The position numbers and the translations under genes are program-made. Shown here one piece after another: positions 25,056 to 34,544 of a stretch of 42,150 nt of DNA. How positions within the stretch are numbered: position 1 is the stretch's first letter; each line of letters begins with the position of its first letter. The DNA lies in contig JAJPIT010000056.1 of NCBI GenBank assembly GCA_021324615.1, positions 1 through 42,150 on the forward strand. The letters are read 5' to 3'. The notes below the pieces were generated by a model. That model worked only from the letters and a program-made list of their open reading frames with translations. It ran no database searches and had not been told where the DNA came from. This stretch comes from Terriglobia bacterium (GTDB lineage: Bacteria; Acidobacteriota; Terriglobia; Bryobacterales; Bryobacteraceae).

Positions 25056-25603
25056 AGCTCCTTCCACCGGCGGTAGAAAAGCGCTAGCGGCAGGCCCATG
25101 ACGTTGAAGTAATCTCCCTCGATGCGATCGATGAATTTCGACGCCAGCCCCTGGATCGCGTACGCCCCGGCTTTATCCAGCGGCTCGCCGCTGGCGGCAT
25201 AATCCTCAATTTCGGCGTCGCTCAACGCCGTGAAGTGAACCCGCGTCACCGCGCGATCGGCCAGGGCGCCGCCGGCGTGGCGCAGGCAGATCCCGGTCAG
25301 AACCACGTGCGTCCGCCCGGAAAGCAACCGCAGCATCGCCCGCGCCTCCGCGGCGTCCGCCGGCTTTTCCAGCACGCGTCCGCCGGCGGTCACAATGGTA
25401 TCCGCCCCGAGCACGATCTCATCGCGCTGTTCCCAGGCAGCTTCGGCCTTTTCCCGCGCCAGCCGCATCGCGTACTGTTCCGGCGGCTCGCCGGCGCCGC
25501 GCCGTTCTTCCACCGGCCGGGAGCGGACCGTAAACCGGAATCCCGCAATGGTCAACAACTCGCGCCGCCGCGGCGAGGCGGACGCCAGAACCAGTTCAGG
25601 CAC
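25034..25603 (-). CDS. maf: Maf-like nucleotide pyrophosphatase
   Basis: Maf proteins hydrolyse non-canonical or modified nucleoside triphosphates (dTTP/UTP or m7GTP types). I place the start at the GTG at 25603 (MPELVLASASPRRRELL), giving 189 residues; the open frame extends upstream but without family similarity. Seen are ASASPRRREL near the N-terminus, the glutamate/arginine segment AMRLAREKAEAA, EIVLGADTIVTAGGRVLEKP and YAIQGLASKFIDRIEGDYFN followed by VMGLPLALF. The IQGLASKFIDRIEGDYFNVMGLP region fits the YhdE (dTTP/UTP) branch, but that is a tentative call. The end overlaps thiL by 22 bp, tail to tail. Confidence 0.9.
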   Translation of the reverse strand: MPELVLASASPRRRELLTIAGFRFTVRSRPVEERRGAGEPPEQYAMRLAREKAEAAWEQRDEIVLGADTIVTAGGRVLEKPADAAEARAMLRLLSGRTHVVLTGICLRHAGGALADRAVTRVHFTALSDAEIEDYAASGEPLDKAGAYAIQGLASKFIDRIEGDYFNVMGLPLALFYRRWKELQGRRVK

Positions 25604-25710
25604 CTCCGCATCATACAATTCCGCAACCGGCGCGGGCTGCCGCGCCGGTCCTTCCTTGCGGCCGGCAAGATTCGTGGCTTTGCATTCATCCCGCCGGACC
25701 TGCCGCGTGC

Positions 25711-25716
25711 TACAAT
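25711..25716 (+). promoter_or_regulatory. -10 box (TACAAT) upstream of the dciA-like operon
   Basis: TACAAT lies in the 135-bp divergent gap between maf and the dciA-like gene, 22 bp before its ATG at 25739. No good -35 is found at 16-18 bp, so the site is uncertain. The rest of the gap holds no other evident feature. Confidence 0.35.
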
Positions 25717-25738
25717 CGTGCTTTCCCCCGGCACCACC

Positions 25739-26119
25739 ATGGAACGCGCCGGCCGTCTCATCGCCAAACTGAAACTTCCGCCCGAGGTGGCCGATCCCGA
25801 ATCCCGCGCCCGCGCCGCCTGGAACGTCGCCGCGGGCAAAAAAATCGGCGCGCACACGCTCGCCGCCGCGCTGGTCCGCGATACCCTGGTGGTCGAAGTG
25901 GAGGATATCGTCTGGCAGCGCCAGCTCGCCTCGCTCGAGCATTTTTTGCTGCGCAATCTGGCGGACGTCCTGGGCGAGCCTCTGGTCCACAGGATCGATT
26001 TCCGCCCGATGCCGCGGCGGCGCGCGCCGCGCCGCGCCGAATCCGCGCGGCCGTCCGGCGAAACCGTGCCGGATCCGGTGCTCGATCTGGTCTACCGGCA
26101 GAAGAAACTTCACGCGTGA
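25739..26119 (+). CDS. DciA-like (DUF721) protein
   Basis: DciA-type proteins load the replicative helicase DnaB in many bacteria that lack DnaC; the DUF721 domain is the core. The 126-residue product starts at the ATG at 25739 (MERAGRLIAKLKLPPEVADP). The DUF721 fold is visible as ARAAWNVAAGKKIGAHTLAA, then LVRDTLVVEVEDIVWQRQLA and FLLRNLADVLGEPLVHRIDF. A basic Pro/Arg-rich tail follows (about 90-126). Cytoplasmic. Its stop overlaps the gatC start (GTGA, 26116-26119), so it belongs to the gatCA operon. The helicase-loading role is from the family, not shown here. Confidence 0.75.
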   Translation: MERAGRLIAKLKLPPEVADPESRARAAWNVAAGKKIGAHTLAAALVRDTLVVEVEDIVWQRQLASLEHFLLRNLADVLGEPLVHRIDFRPMPRRRAPRRAESARPSGETVPDPVLDLVYRQKKLHA

Positions 26120-26412
26120 AACTCACGGAAGAGCAAATCCGCAACGTCGCCGATCTGGCCAACCTGGCGCTCACCGAGGCCGAAATCGTGCGCATGAAGC
26201 GCGATCTGGAAGACATTTTGACCTACATCGACAAGCTCAATGAGCTGGACACCTCCGGCGTCGAGCCGATGGCGCAGGTCCTTTTCTCGGCCGGAACGGC
26301 AGCCCTTCGCGAGGACCAGGAACGGCCGCCGCTGGGCGCCCGGGCCGCGCTCGAAAACGCGCCCGCCGCCGGCGCCGGATATTTCAAGGTGCCCAAAGTG
26401 ATCGAGCGATGA
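26116..26412 (+). CDS. gatC: Aspartyl/glutamyl-tRNA amidotransferase subunit C
   Basis: GatC is the small stabilising subunit of the GatCAB amidotransferase, which converts Glu-tRNA(Gln) or Asp-tRNA(Asn) to the amidated form. The 98-residue product has the expected size and N-terminal helices (LTEEQIRNVADLANLALTEA, 3-22), EDILTYIDKLNELDTSGVEP and a C-terminal tail ending FKVPKVIER. The GTG start at 26116 and the gatA start (ATGA, 26409-26412) are both joined by 4-nt overlaps. It is cytoplasmic. gatB is not in the window. Confidence 0.95.
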   Translation: MKLTEEQIRNVADLANLALTEAEIVRMKRDLEDILTYIDKLNELDTSGVEPMAQVLFSAGTAALREDQERPPLGARAALENAPAAGAGYFKVPKVIER

Positions 26413-27842
26413 ACCTCGGCGAACTGTCGGTCGCGTCGATTCGCGCGGATCTGCTGGCCGGAAAATATTCCGCGCGCGAGCTCGCCGTGCAAGCCCTGGC
26501 CCACGCGCAGCGGGAAAACCCGAAGACCAACGCCTATCTGACCTTTTCGCCGGAGCGCGCGCTGGCCGCGGCGCAGGAAGTGGACCGCAAGATCGCCGCT
26601 GGCGAAGATCCAGGCCCGCTGGCCGGCGTGCCCATCGCGGTCAAGGACGTCATCGTGACGCGGGGCGTGCGCACCACCTGCGGATCCAAGCTGCTGGAGC
26701 ACTATATTCCTCCCTACGACGCCACCGCGATCGAGCGTATCGAGAAAGCCGGCGGCGTCATTATCGGAAAGACGAACTGCGACGAATTCGCCATGGGATC
26801 CTCGAATGAAAACTCGGCCTTCGGCCCGGTGCGCAATCCCGTCGCGCCGGACCGCGTGCCCGGCGGATCGAGCGGCGGATCGGCGGCGGCCGTCGCACAG
26901 GGCACCGCCGTGCTCGCGCTCGGCTCCGATACCGGCGGATCCATCCGGCAGCCCGCTTCGTTTTGCGGCATTACCGGCGTCACGCCGACGTACGGGCGCG
27001 TTTCGCGGTACGGATTGACGGCCTTCGCCAGCTCCCTCGATCACATCGGCCCGCTGGCGAAATCGGTGCGCGATTGCGCGGCGCTGCTCCAGGTGATCGC
27101 CGGCCGCGATGAAATGGACGCCACCAGCGCGTTCGTTCCCGTGCCGGATTATACGGCCGCGCTCGGCGGCGGCATCCGCGGCATGAAAATCGGCCTGCCG
27201 CGCGAATTTTTCGAAAATCTGGAAAGCGAAACCGGCGATCTGATCCACGCCGCCGTGGATGTTCTCAAGAAACTCGGCTGCGAACTGCGCGAAATCCGCC
27301 TGCCGCACACGCCCTACGCGGTCGCGGCGTACTACATTATCGCCACCGCCGAAGCCAGCTCCAACCTGGCCCGCTATGACGGTGTGCGCTACACCCGGCG
27401 CGCCGAATCCGCGCGGACCCTTCCGGAGATGTACCGGCTCACGCGCGATGAAGGATTCGGGGCCGAATGCAAGCGCCGCATCATGCTTGGAACCTACGTG
27501 TTGAGCGCCGGCTATTACGACGCCTATTACCTGAAGGCCCAAAAAGTCCGGAGCTTGATCGCGCGCGATTACGCCGAGGCCTTCGAGCAGGTGGACGCCA
27601 TCGCCGGCCCGGTCTCGCCGTTCCCCGCCTTCCGGCTGGGCGAAAAGGTGGACGACCCGGTGGCCATGTATCTTTCCGATATTTTCACCCTTACCGGCGA
27701 TCTGGCCGGCGTCCCTTGCATGAGCGTGCCGTGCGGGGCAACCCGCCTCGGTTTGCCGGTCGGACTACAGATTCTCACGCGCCACTTCGACGAAATTTCA
27801 ATGTTTCGTGTTGCGGACGCTTACCAACGTGCATCTAATTGA
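26409..27842 (+). CDS. gatA: Aspartyl/glutamyl-tRNA amidotransferase subunit A
   Basis: GatA is the glutaminase subunit that supplies ammonia to GatB. The 477-residue product is a full-length amidase-signature enzyme. The catalytic triad is in place: Lys in [11 protein letters not shown], the cis-Ser in [13 protein letters not shown] and the nucleophile Ser in [16 protein letters not shown]. The remaining parts ([20 protein letters not shown], then [11 protein letters not shown]) follow the family. It begins 4 nt inside gatC. It ends with RASN at 27842, 19 nt before sodA, whose strong ribosome-binding site lies between the two genes. Glutamine-dependent transamidation in this organism is implied. 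Confidence 0.97.
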   Translation: MNLGELSVASIRADLLAGKYSARELAVQALAHAQRENPKTNAYLTFSPERALAAAQEVDRKIAAGEDPGPLAGVPIAVKDVIVTRGVRTTCGSKLLEHYIPPYDATAIERIEKAGGVIIGKTNCDEFAMGSSNENSAFGPVRNPVAPDRVPGGSSGGSAAAVAQGTAVLALGSDTGGSIRQPASFCGITGVTPTYGRVSRYGLTAFASSLDHIGPLAKSVRDCAALLQVIAGRDEMDATSAFVPVPDYTAALGGGIRGMKIGLPREFFENLESETGDLIHAAVDVLKKLGCELREIRLPHTPYAVAAYYIIATAEASSNLARYDGVRYTRRAESARTLPEMYRLTRDEGFGAECKRRIMLGTYVLSAGYYDAYYLKAQKVRSLIARDYAEAFEQVDAIAGPVSPFPAFRLGEKVDDPVAMYLSDIFTLTGDLAGVPCMSVPCGATRLGLPVGLQILTRHFDEISMFRVADAYQRASN

Positions 27843-27850
27843 GCAAATCA

Positions 27851-27858
27851 AAGGAGAA
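27851..27858 (+). promoter_or_regulatory. Strong ribosome-binding site of sodA
   Basis: AAAGGAGA lies a few bases before the ATG at 27862 and decides that start over the upstream in-frame one (27808), which overlaps gatA. Confidence 0.75.
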
Positions 27859-27861
27859 AAT

Positions 27862-28479
27862 ATGGCGTTTACCGTACCTGCATTGCCTTATGGATTTGAC
27901 GCGCTGGAGCCGTATATTGACGCGAAAACCATGGAAATTCATCATGACAAGCACCATGGAGCCTATGTGGCGAATCTGAACAAGGCGCTCGAATCCGCGC
28001 CGCAGCTTCAGGGCAAGACGCTTGAGGAATTGCTCGCCAACAACTGCGCGATCGTGCCGGAATCGATCCGCACCGCGGTCCGCAACAACGCCGGCGGCCA
28101 CGCCAATCACACCATGTTCTGGACCATCATGGGCCCGCACAAGGGCGGCAATCCGGTGGGCAATCTGGCCCGCGCCATCCACGGATCCTTCGGGAGTTTC
28201 GACGCGTTCAAGGAAAAATTCGCCGCCGCGGCCGCCGGCAGATTCGGATCCGGCTGGGCGTGGCTGGTGAAAAACGGCGACCAGCTCGAAATCACATCGA
28301 CCGCCAACCAGGACTCGCTGCTGATGGAGGGAAAATTCGCCGTCATCGGCCTCGATGTCTGGGAGCACGCCTATTATCTGAAGTATCAGAACCGGCGTCC
28401 CGAGTATATTGCGGCCTGGTGGAACGTGGTCGACTGGGAAGCGGCCGAGAACCGGTTCAACCTGGGCAAGGGCGTGTAG
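27862..28479 (+). CDS. sodA: Superoxide dismutase, Mn-type residues
   Basis: It converts superoxide to hydrogen peroxide and oxygen. The 205-residue product has the Fe/Mn fold: [20 protein letters not shown], then His27 in EIHHDKHH, and the metal ligands His83 ([10 protein letters not shown]), Asp165 and His169 ([13 protein letters not shown]). Gly79 and Gln150 (TANQD), where Fe enzymes usually have other residues and the Gln elsewhere, suggest manganese. The lack of a signal peptide places it in the cytoplasm. It follows gatA after 19 nt and may share its transcript; a promoter inside gatA is possible. A GC hairpin follows the stop. Metal choice by motif alone is not fully reliable. Confidence 0.95.
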   Translation: MAFTVPALPYGFDALEPYIDAKTMEIHHDKHHGAYVANLNKALESAPQLQGKTLEELLANNCAIVPESIRTAVRNNAGGHANHTMFWTIMGPHKGGNPVGNLARAIHGSFGSFDAFKEKFAAAAAGRFGSGWAWLVKNGDQLEITSTANQDSLLMEGKFAVIGLDVWEHAYYLKYQNRRPEYIAAWWNVVDWEAAENRFNLGKGV

Positions 28480-28486
28480 CTCGCCC

Positions 28487-28504
28487 GCCGGAATTTTTTC
28501 CGGC
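28487..28504 (+). terminator. Hairpin after sodA, possible terminator
   Basis: GCCGGAA-TTTT-TTCCGGC forms a perfect 7-bp stem 7 bp after the sodA stop. No T-run follows it on the plus strand, so it would be a weak intrinsic terminator. It could instead protect the mRNA end. The dcd gene converges from the other side. Confidence 0.45.
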
Positions 28505-28579
28505 TCCCACGTTCCCGCCGGCCGGTTTGCCCGGGCGGCAATAGCGCCGGGGCTGGCCGAAGGCGTCCGGAGAGATCCT

Positions 28580-29158
28580 CTATTTCGGCCGGCTCGTTTC
28601 GCTGGCCAGCCTGCTGGCCAGCGGACGATCCTGGCCCGCGTATTTGTTCCCCGCCTTCTTGCGGTACGGCACCGCCACCGGCGTGGAAAGCTGCTCAAAC
28701 GTAAACGAACAGATCCGCATGCCCGGGTACAGCGCCACCGGCATCCGGCCAAGGTTGCTCAACTCCAGTGTCGCCTTGCCGGACCAACCCGGATCGAACA
28801 GGCCTGCGGTCCCATGCACGATGATGCCGATTCTTCCCAGACTCGAGCGCCCCTCCAGCCGTCCGAGCACATCGTCGTCCAGCTCCAGCGTCTCTTGCGT
28901 GATCGCCAGCGCGAATTCGTGCGGCTGAAGAATGAACGGCTCCTCCGGCGGCACGGTGATGGTCCGCATCAGGTCCTGAATCGCGGTGCGGTCCCGGAGG
29001 TCGATAAAGGGATGCCGGCTGTGCTCAAACACGCTGAATTCGTTGCCCAGGCGGAAATCCACCGAGCAGCTTCCGAGCTGCTCCGGGGGCAGCTCCGGCG
29101 TGATCCGGATCTTGCCCTGCTCGATGTAACGCCGGATGTCGATGTCGGAAAGAACCAT
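28580..29158 (-). CDS. dcd: dCTP deaminase, possibly bifunctional (dCTP to dUMP)
   Basis: Dcd deaminates dCTP to dUTP; a bifunctional form also hydrolyses dUTP to dUMP. The 192-residue product starts at the ATG at 29158 (MVLSDIDIRRYIEQGK). It carries CSVDFRLGNEF, the GRSSLGRIGIIVHGTAGLFD active-site block (Glu in LEGRSS, then the His/Thr/Ala segment), WSGKATLELSNLG, MRICSFTFEQLSTP and KYAGQ near the end. The TAG-x-FD form, instead of E. coli's TAHRID, is closer to the bifunctional enzyme of mycobacteria. It is cytoplasmic, and no thyA is near. The start is 48 bp from the divergent pgm gene. Confidence 0.9.
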   Translation of the reverse strand: MVLSDIDIRRYIEQGKIRITPELPPEQLGSCSVDFRLGNEFSVFEHSRHPFIDLRDRTAIQDLMRTITVPPEEPFILQPHEFALAITQETLELDDDVLGRLEGRSSLGRIGIIVHGTAGLFDPGWSGKATLELSNLGRMPVALYPGMRICSFTFEQLSTPVAVPYRKKAGNKYAGQDRPLASRLASETSRPK

Positions 29159-29206
29159 AGTTTTTGAGATTAGCAGTATTGGCGGCATTCGATACGATGG
29201 AATCGC

Positions 29207-30835
29207 ATGCCCGTCGATCCCCGCGCAGGCGAGCCCGCCCAGGCCCGCGACCTCGTAAATATCCCGCGGCTGGTCACCGCCTATTTCGCCGAGCGCCCCC
29301 AGCGCCCGGTTGTGTTCGGAACCTCCGGACATCGCGGTTCACCGCTGGAGGGCGCCTTTAACGAATGGCACATCCTGGCGATCACCCAGGCCATCTGCGA
29401 ATATCGCCGGCAAAACGGGGTCGGCGGTCCGCTGTACCTCGGATTCGATACTCACGCTCTATCCGAGGCGGCGTTCGCCAGCGCCCTGGAAGTCCTGGCG
29501 GCAAACGAAGTGGAGGTTCGCATCGCGCCCGGCGGCGAGTACACGCCGACGCCCGCCATCTCGCACGCAATCCTGGCGCACAACCGCGGGCGCCAGGCGA
29601 ATCCCGCCGACGGCATCGTCATCACGCCTTCGCATAATCCGCCGGAGGATGGGGGGTTCAAATACAACCCTCCCCACGGCGGCCCCGCCGATAGCAAGAC
29701 GACGGGTTTCATCCAATGCCGCGCGAATGAAATTCTCAAATGCGAGCTGGCCGGCGTCCGGCGCGTCCCGTTCGCGCGCGCCCGGAAATCGCCCACCACG
29801 AAGGAGCACGATTTTATCGCCCAATACACCGGCGGCCTGCGCGAGGTGATCGACATGGATGCGATCCGCGGCGTGAATTTCGGCGTCGATCCGCTGGGCG
29901 GCGCGGGCGTGCATTACTGGGGGCCGATCGCCGAAAAATACGGGCTCAAAATGACTGTGGTCAACGACAGCGTCGATCCGTCGTTCCGCTTCATGACCCT
30001 CGATTGGGACGGCCGCATCCGCATGGACCCGTCCTCGCCCTTCGCCATGCGCGCGCTGGTGGCGATGAAGGATAAATTCGACGTGGCCGCCGCCTGCGAC
30101 ACCGATCACGACCGCCACGGGATCGTGACGCGCCGCGGCCTGATGCCGCCCAATCATTATCTGGCGGTGTGCGTCGATTATCTGTATCGCAACCGTCCGG
30201 GCTGGAACGCGTCCGCCGCCGCCGGCAAGACCGTCGTTTCCAGCAGCATGATCGACCGTGTCGCCGCCGGACTCGGACGCAAGCTGTTCGAAGTTCCGGT
30301 GGGATTTAAATTTTTCGTCGAGGGCCTGCTCTCGGGATCGATTGCGTTCGGCGGCGAGGAAAGCGCCGGCGCGTCATTTCTCGATCGCCGCGGCGCGCCG
30401 TGGAGCACGGATAAAGACGGAATCATCGCCGCGCTGCTCGCCGCCGAGATCACCGCGCGCGCGGGCAGGGATCCGGCGGATTATTATGAGTCGCTGTGTG
30501 AAAAATACGGCGCGCCGGTTTATGAGCGGATCGATGCTCCGGCGAATGCGGCCGAGCGCGAGGCGCTGGCGAAATTGTCGCCATCCGACATCACGGTGAA
30601 AGACCTGGCCGGAGAAAAGATCCAGCGGATCCTCACCCATGCGCCCGGCGATGGAAACCCGATCGGCGGCGTGAAGGTGATTGCGGAAACCGGCTGGTTC
30701 GCGGCGCGGCCTTCGGGCACGGAAGATATATATAAAATCTATGCCGAAAGTTTCCGCGGCGCGGATCACCTGAAAGAGATTCAGAGCCAGGCGCGCGACA
30801 TCGTCGCGAAAATTTTCGGCAGGCGCGCCGGCTAA
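29207..30835 (+). CDS. pgm: Phosphoglucomutase, alpha-D-glucose phosphate-specific
   Basis: Pgm interconverts glucose-1-phosphate and glucose-6-phosphate, feeding UDP-glucose and glycogen synthesis. The 542-residue product fits the Pgm type (about 545). It opens [20 protein letters not shown] and has [20 protein letters not shown], the phospho-serine loop [20 protein letters not shown] (Ser142), the metal loop [18 protein letters not shown] and the phosphate-binding [16 protein letters not shown]. The ATG at 29207 lacks a strong ribosome-binding site. Its stop overlaps the copA stop by 4 bp, tail to tail. It could supply UDP-glucose for the ugd reaction further left, but they are not in one operon. 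Confidence 0.96.
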   Translation: MPVDPRAGEPAQARDLVNIPRLVTAYFAERPQRPVVFGTSGHRGSPLEGAFNEWHILAITQAICEYRRQNGVGGPLYLGFDTHALSEAAFASALEVLAANEVEVRIAPGGEYTPTPAISHAILAHNRGRQANPADGIVITPSHNPPEDGGFKYNPPHGGPADSKTTGFIQCRANEILKCELAGVRRVPFARARKSPTTKEHDFIAQYTGGLREVIDMDAIRGVNFGVDPLGGAGVHYWGPIAEKYGLKMTVVNDSVDPSFRFMTLDWDGRIRMDPSSPFAMRALVAMKDKFDVAAACDTDHDRHGIVTRRGLMPPNHYLAVCVDYLYRNRPGWNASAAAGKTVVSSSMIDRVAAGLGRKLFEVPVGFKFFVEGLLSGSIAFGGEESAGASFLDRRGAPWSTDKDGIIAALLAAEITARAGRDPADYYESLCEKYGAPVYERIDAPANAAEREALAKLSPSDITVKDLAGEKIQRILTHAPGDGNPIGGVKVIAETGWFAARPSGTEDIYKIYAESFRGADHLKEIQSQARDIVAKIFGRRAG

Positions 30836-32904
30836 ACCGCGATCCGGCGCAGCCGCAGGCTGTTGAGCACCACCGTGAGCGAACTCGCCGCCATCGCCGC
30901 GCTGGCGATCACCGGGTTCAAAAATCCGAGCGCCGCGGCGGGAATCGCGACCACGTTATAGCCGAAGGCCCAGAACAGGTTCTGCCGCATGACCCTCGAA
31001 GCCGCGCGCGAGAGCCGGATGGCGCGCGCGATGCCCGCCAGATCCGGCCGCAACAGAGTCACGTCGCCGGCATCGATGGCGATCCCTGTTCCCGAGCCCA
31101 TCGCGAATCCGGCATCGGCTTGAGCCAGCGCCGGCGCGTCGTTAATTCCATCGCCCGCCATCGCCACCACTCGGCCTTCCGCTTTGAGCCGCTTGATCTC
31201 CGTGACCTTTCCCTCCGGCAAGACGCCGGCCACCACGCGCTCGATTCCAACCACGCCCGCCACCGCTTGGGCCGCCTCCGGCCGATCGCCGGTGAGCAAA
31301 ACGCATTCGAGGCCGAGCTGCCGGAATTCCCGCACCGCTTCTTTCGCTCCCGCGCGGATCGGATCGCTCACTGCAAACTCGCCGGCGGGGGCGCCGTCGA
31401 TCGAGACCACGATCCCGCCGCTGCCGCCTCCCGCCACACGCACGCGTCTGCCTTCAACCACCGCCTCGACGCCCTGGCCGGCGATGGCCAGAAACTCCGA
31501 CGGCTCCGGCGCGTCGATGCCGCGCGAGGCGGCGTATTCCAGGATGCTGCGCGCCAGGGGATGCTCGCTGCGCCGTTCCGCTCCGGCCGCCAGGCGCAGC
31601 GCGTCCTCGCCGATGCGCGCCTCAACCACGCGCGGCCGGCCCTCCGTCACGGTGCCGGTCTTATCGAGAACCAGGGTATCGATCCGCCGCAGTTTCTCGA
31701 GCACCTCGCCGCCCTTGATCAGCAATCCGAGCTTTGCCGCCCGGCCCGTGGCGACCATCACGGCGGCCGGCACGGCCAACCCCATCGCGCAGGGACAGGC
31801 GATGATCAGGACCGAAATGGCCGTGGCGGCCGCCTTGGCCGGCGCCGCTCCGGCAAGGATCCATGCGGCGAACGTCGCCAGCGCCAGCAACACCACCGCC
31901 GGAACGAAAATGCCGCTGATCCGGTCCGCGAGCCGCTGCGTCGGCGCGCGCGAGGCCTGCGCCTGGCGCATCAACTCGACGATTCGCGCCAGCATGCTCG
32001 ATTCGCCGAGCGAGGTGGCGCGATAACGAAAGCTGCCGGTGGTGTTCACCGTTCCGCCGATCACGGCATCGCCCGCGCGTTTTTCCACCGGCATCGGCTC
32101 GCCGGTGACCATGGACTCATCGACGTAGCTGGACCCGTCGGCGATCTCCCCGTCGACGGGAATTTTTTCCCCGGGCCGCACCACGATCAGATCGCCGCGA
32201 ACCACGGCGGCCACCGGCACGTCCATTTCACGGCCATCCCGCGACACACGCGCCACCGCGGGCTGCAACTGGACCAGCTCCCGCAGCGCGCTGGTGGTCT
32301 GCCGCCGGGCCCGGGCTTCGAGCGCGCGGCCGCTGACGATGAACGCGAGAATCCAGACCGCGGATTCGTAATAGACATCGCTGACGTGAAAAGCCGCCGG
32401 CGCAAACGTCGCCGCCAGCGAATACACAAACGCCGCGCCTGTGCCCAGCGCAACCAGCGTGTTCATGTCCGCCGATGCGTGCCGCGCCGCGCTCCAGGCG
32501 GCGGCGTAGATGCGCCCGCCCGCCCAGATCATCACAAAGAGCGCGATCGCCAGCAAAACGTAGCGCGCCGGCGCGGTGTGCAGCATCGAAAGCGCCATCG
32601 AAGCCACGCCCAGCGCCAGACTCACGATCGCCTTGCGCGCCAGCTCCCGCGCTTCCCTGTGTTGTTCAGCTTCGCGATCGGCGCCGGATTTTTCCATCTC
32701 GGCGCCGTAGCCGCTGTCGCGGATGGCTTGCAGCAGCGTGTCCAGCCGCGTGCTGGACGGATCGAACGCCACCCGCGCTTCCGCCGTCATCAGGTTGACC
32801 GTGGCTTGCTTGACGCCGGGGGTCTGTTCGAGCGCGCGCCGAACATGCGCCTGGCACGCCGCGCAGCTCATTCCCTCGACGTGGATATTTACGGTCTCGG
32901 TCAT
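30832..32904 (-). CDS. copA: Copper-translocating P-type ATPase (CopA-like)
   Basis: A P1B-1 ATPase that exports Cu(I) from the cytoplasm. The start is the ATG at 32904 ([20 protein letters not shown]), giving 690 residues; the open frame goes further upstream but overlaps copZ. It has one heavy-metal domain with GMSCAAC (11-17), eight membrane helices, the CPC ion motif in [14 protein letters not shown], the phosphorylation site [11 protein letters not shown], the SEHPLA motif, [14 protein letters not shown] and a C-terminal [20 protein letters not shown] followed by MAASS. All fit Cu+ export, not Zn/Cd. The ATG overlaps the copZ stop (ATGA). Confidence 0.95.
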   Translation of the reverse strand: MTETVNIHVEGMSCAACQAHVRRALEQTPGVKQATVNLMTAEARVAFDPSSTRLDTLLQAIRDSGYGAEMEKSGADREAEQHREARELARKAIVSLALGVASMALSMLHTAPARYVLLAIALFVMIWAGGRIYAAAWSAARHASADMNTLVALGTGAAFVYSLAATFAPAAFHVSDVYYESAVWILAFIVSGRALEARARRQTTSALRELVQLQPAVARVSRDGREMDVPVAAVVRGDLIVVRPGEKIPVDGEIADGSSYVDESMVTGEPMPVEKRAGDAVIGGTVNTTGSFRYRATSLGESSMLARIVELMRQAQASRAPTQRLADRISGIFVPAVVLLALATFAAWILAGAAPAKAAATAISVLIIACPCAMGLAVPAAVMVATGRAAKLGLLIKGGEVLEKLRRIDTLVLDKTGTVTEGRPRVVEARIGEDALRLAAGAERRSEHPLARSILEYAASRGIDAPEPSEFLAIAGQGVEAVVEGRRVRVAGGGSGGIVVSIDGAPAGEFAVSDPIRAGAKEAVREFRQLGLECVLLTGDRPEAAQAVAGVVGIERVVAGVLPEGKVTEIKRLKAEGRVVAMAGDGINDAPALAQADAGFAMGSGTGIAIDAGDVTLLRPDLAGIARAIRLSRAASRVMRQNLFWAFGYNVVAIPAAALGFLNPVIASAAMAASSLTVVLNSLRLRRIAV

Positions 32905-33089
32905 GCCCGGGGCTGAAAGCCGGCCTGGCGAATCGCCTCCACCGCCTCCGATTCGCGGCCGGCCGGAACCGAAACGTCGGCGTATCCGACCTGCACGTCC
33001 TCGACGGTCACGCCGGGAGTTTTCTCCAGTGCGTTTCGGACGCGGCGCACGCACGCCTCGCAGTGCATTCCCTCGATTTGAATCCGCAT
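32901..33089 (-). CDS. copZ: Copper chaperone-like heavy-metal-associated domain protein
   Basis: A 62-residue stand-alone HMA domain that likely carries Cu(I) to CopA. It starts [20 protein letters not shown] with the metal site GMHCEAC (Cys10 and Cys13). The remaining segment has a typical ferredoxin-like fold ([20 protein letters not shown]). Its stop overlaps the copA start by 4 nt and its start is 1 nt from the htpX stop, so all three are coupled. The gene is close to the lower size limit, but the motif makes it certain. Confidence 0.9.
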   Translation of the reverse strand: MRIQIEGMHCEACVRRVRNALEKTPGVTVEDVQVGYADVSVPAGRESEAVEAIRQAGFQPRA

Positions 33090-33090
33090 C

Positions 33091-33951
33091 TTACTTCACC
33101 GGCGCGTAGCGCATGGCTTCCAGACGCTCGATCCGCTCCTCGGTGGAGGGATGGGTGGAGAACAGCTTCATTAATCCGCCGCGGCCAAAGGGATTCAGAA
33201 TGAACAGGTGCGCGGTCGAAGGCGAAGCATCCGTCATGGGATCGCGCGCGACGCCGGCTTCGAGTTTGCGCAGCGCCGAGATCAATCCGTCGGGCGAATG
33301 GGTGTACTTGGCCGAGGCCGCATCCGCGCTGAATTCGCGCGTGCGGGAAATCGCCATCTGGATCAGCAGCGCCGCCAGCGGCGCGACGATCATCATCAGC
33401 AAACCGGCCCAGGCGCTGCCGCGGTCCTCCTCGTCCTCCCCGCGAGGACCAAACCAGAACGCCATGCGCGCCAAAAACGTCAGCGCCGAGGCCAGAGTGG
33501 CGGCCACCGAGCTGATCAGAATGTCGCGATGCAGCACATGGCCGAGCTCATGCGCGACCACACCTTCCAGCTCCCGGTCGTTCATCAGGCGTAAAATCCC
33601 GGCGGTAAACGCGACCGAGGCGTGATTCGGATTGCGGCCGGTGGCGAAGGCGTTCGGCGAATCCTCGGGAATCAGCCACAGCTTCGGCATCGGCAGGCCC
33701 ATGTTCCGGGTGAGATTATAAACCAGCGGATAAACGCGGGCATAAACGTCGGCGTTTTGCTCCGGCGTCACTGGCTGCGCATTGTAGCTCATCAAGGCGA
33801 GGCGCTCGGAGAAAAAATAGCTGAAAAAGTTCATGGCCACCGCCATCGCCAGCCCCCATTCGAGGCCGGTGCGCCCGCCCAGCATCTCCCCGGCAAAAAG
33901 CAGCAATCCGCTGAGCACGCCGAGCAAAAGAACGGTTTTTACGGCGTTCAT
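33091..33951 (-). CDS. htpX: HtpX-type membrane zinc metalloprotease
   Basis: HtpX is an inner-membrane M48 protease for damaged membrane proteins. The 286-residue product has two N-terminal membrane helices (about 4-22 and 30-48), FFSERLALMSYNAQPVT, the zinc site HELGH (134-138) and the third ligand Glu in ISRTREFSADAASA (about 207-209). It ends STHPSTEERIERLEAMRYAP. The start ATG at 33951 is supported by GGAG 5 nt upstream. It is followed at once by copZ and copA, so copper export and membrane protein quality control appear to be co-expressed. A TAAGAT box (33973-33968) upstream may be a -10, but no matching -35 is visible. Confidence 0.95.
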   Translation of the reverse strand: MNAVKTVLLLGVLSGLLLFAGEMLGGRTGLEWGLAMAVAMNFFSYFFSERLALMSYNAQPVTPEQNADVYARVYPLVYNLTRNMGLPMPKLWLIPEDSPNAFATGRNPNHASVAFTAGILRLMNDRELEGVVAHELGHVLHRDILISSVAATLASALTFLARMAFWFGPRGEDEEDRGSAWAGLLMMIVAPLAALLIQMAISRTREFSADAASAKYTHSPDGLISALRKLEAGVARDPMTDASPSTAHLFILNPFGRGGLMKLFSTHPSTEERIERLEAMRYAPVK

Positions 33952-33979
33952 GTGGTCTCCTCTTCCAATCTTACAGACG

Positions 33980-34009
33980 AAAAAAGGGGACGGCGGATTC
34001 TCCGTCCCC
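33980..34009 (-). terminator. Intrinsic terminator after hsp20
   Basis: On the minus strand GGGGACGG (34009-34002) and CCGTCCCC (33993-33986) pair with an 8-nt loop and are followed by six T residues (33985-33980). This is a textbook rho-independent terminator 20 bp past the hsp20 stop and before htpX. Confidence 0.9.
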
Positions 34010-34029
34010 AAAAAGCCATCGCCTCCCGC

Positions 34030-34470
34030 TCAGTTGCCGCTGAACTGCACCTTGATCTGGCGCGGCTTGGCCACTTCCTTTTTGGGCAGCGTGACGGTCA
34101 GCACGCCGTTTCTATAATCGGCTTTGACGTTTTCCGGATCGACCGTATCCGGCAGCGAGAAGACCCGCTCAAAGGTGCCGTAGGACCGCTCCACGCGATG
34201 CCAGCCGCCGCTGCCATCCTTGGAATCCTCGAACTTCCGCTCGCCGCGGAGCATGAGCGTTCCATTTTCCATACGGACATCGATGTCCTTCATGTCGACA
34301 TCGGGGATATCGGCCTTAAGAATCAACTCGTTCTCGGTCTCTTTGATATCCACCGGCGGCACCCAGGGTCGGGCCCCCGGCTCGGAAAACAGACGGGTGA
34401 CCGTGTCCTGGAAGAGGCGGAGGCCAGGGCTATCGAACTCCGGGAGTTGAGGGTATTTGATCACAGCCAT
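34030..34470 (-). CDS. Hsp20/alpha-crystallin small heat-shock protein
   Basis: ATP-independent holdase that prevents aggregation of unfolded proteins. The 146-residue product has the alpha-crystallin domain from about 40 (WVPPVDIKETENELILKADI) to the C-terminus (GVLTVTLPKK). The end, QIKVQF, supplies an I-x-V type tail motif used for oligomer assembly. The ATG at 34470 has an AGGAGGA ribosome-binding site. It is preceded by its own strong promoter and followed by an intrinsic terminator, so it is a monocistronic unit. Cytoplasmic. Confidence 0.96.
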   Translation of the reverse strand: MAVIKYPQLPEFDSPGLRLFQDTVTRLFSEPGARPWVPPVDIKETENELILKADIPDVDMKDIDVRMENGTLMLRGERKFEDSKDGSGGWHRVERSYGTFERVFSLPDTVDPENVKADYRNGVLTVTLPKKEVAKPRQIKVQFSGN

Positions 34471-34510
34471 TTTCGCGTTTCCTCCTGTTGGTTTATATAA
34501 TCACAATGTC

Positions 34511-34539
34511 ATAATAAAATATGCGCACTATGTTGTCAA
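34511..34539 (-). promoter_or_regulatory. sigma70 promoter of hsp20
   Basis: On the minus strand TTGACA (34539-34534), a 17-bp spacer and TATTAT (34516-34511) form an almost perfect promoter. The transcription start is expected near 34504, giving a leader of about 34 nt. The region is AT-rich, unlike the rest of the window. Confidence 0.85.
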
Positions 34540-34544
34540 GTATT

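Noticed and set aside
31120-32916. 598-codon open frame on the plus strand
   Set aside because: Antisense to copA; extreme Arg/His content.
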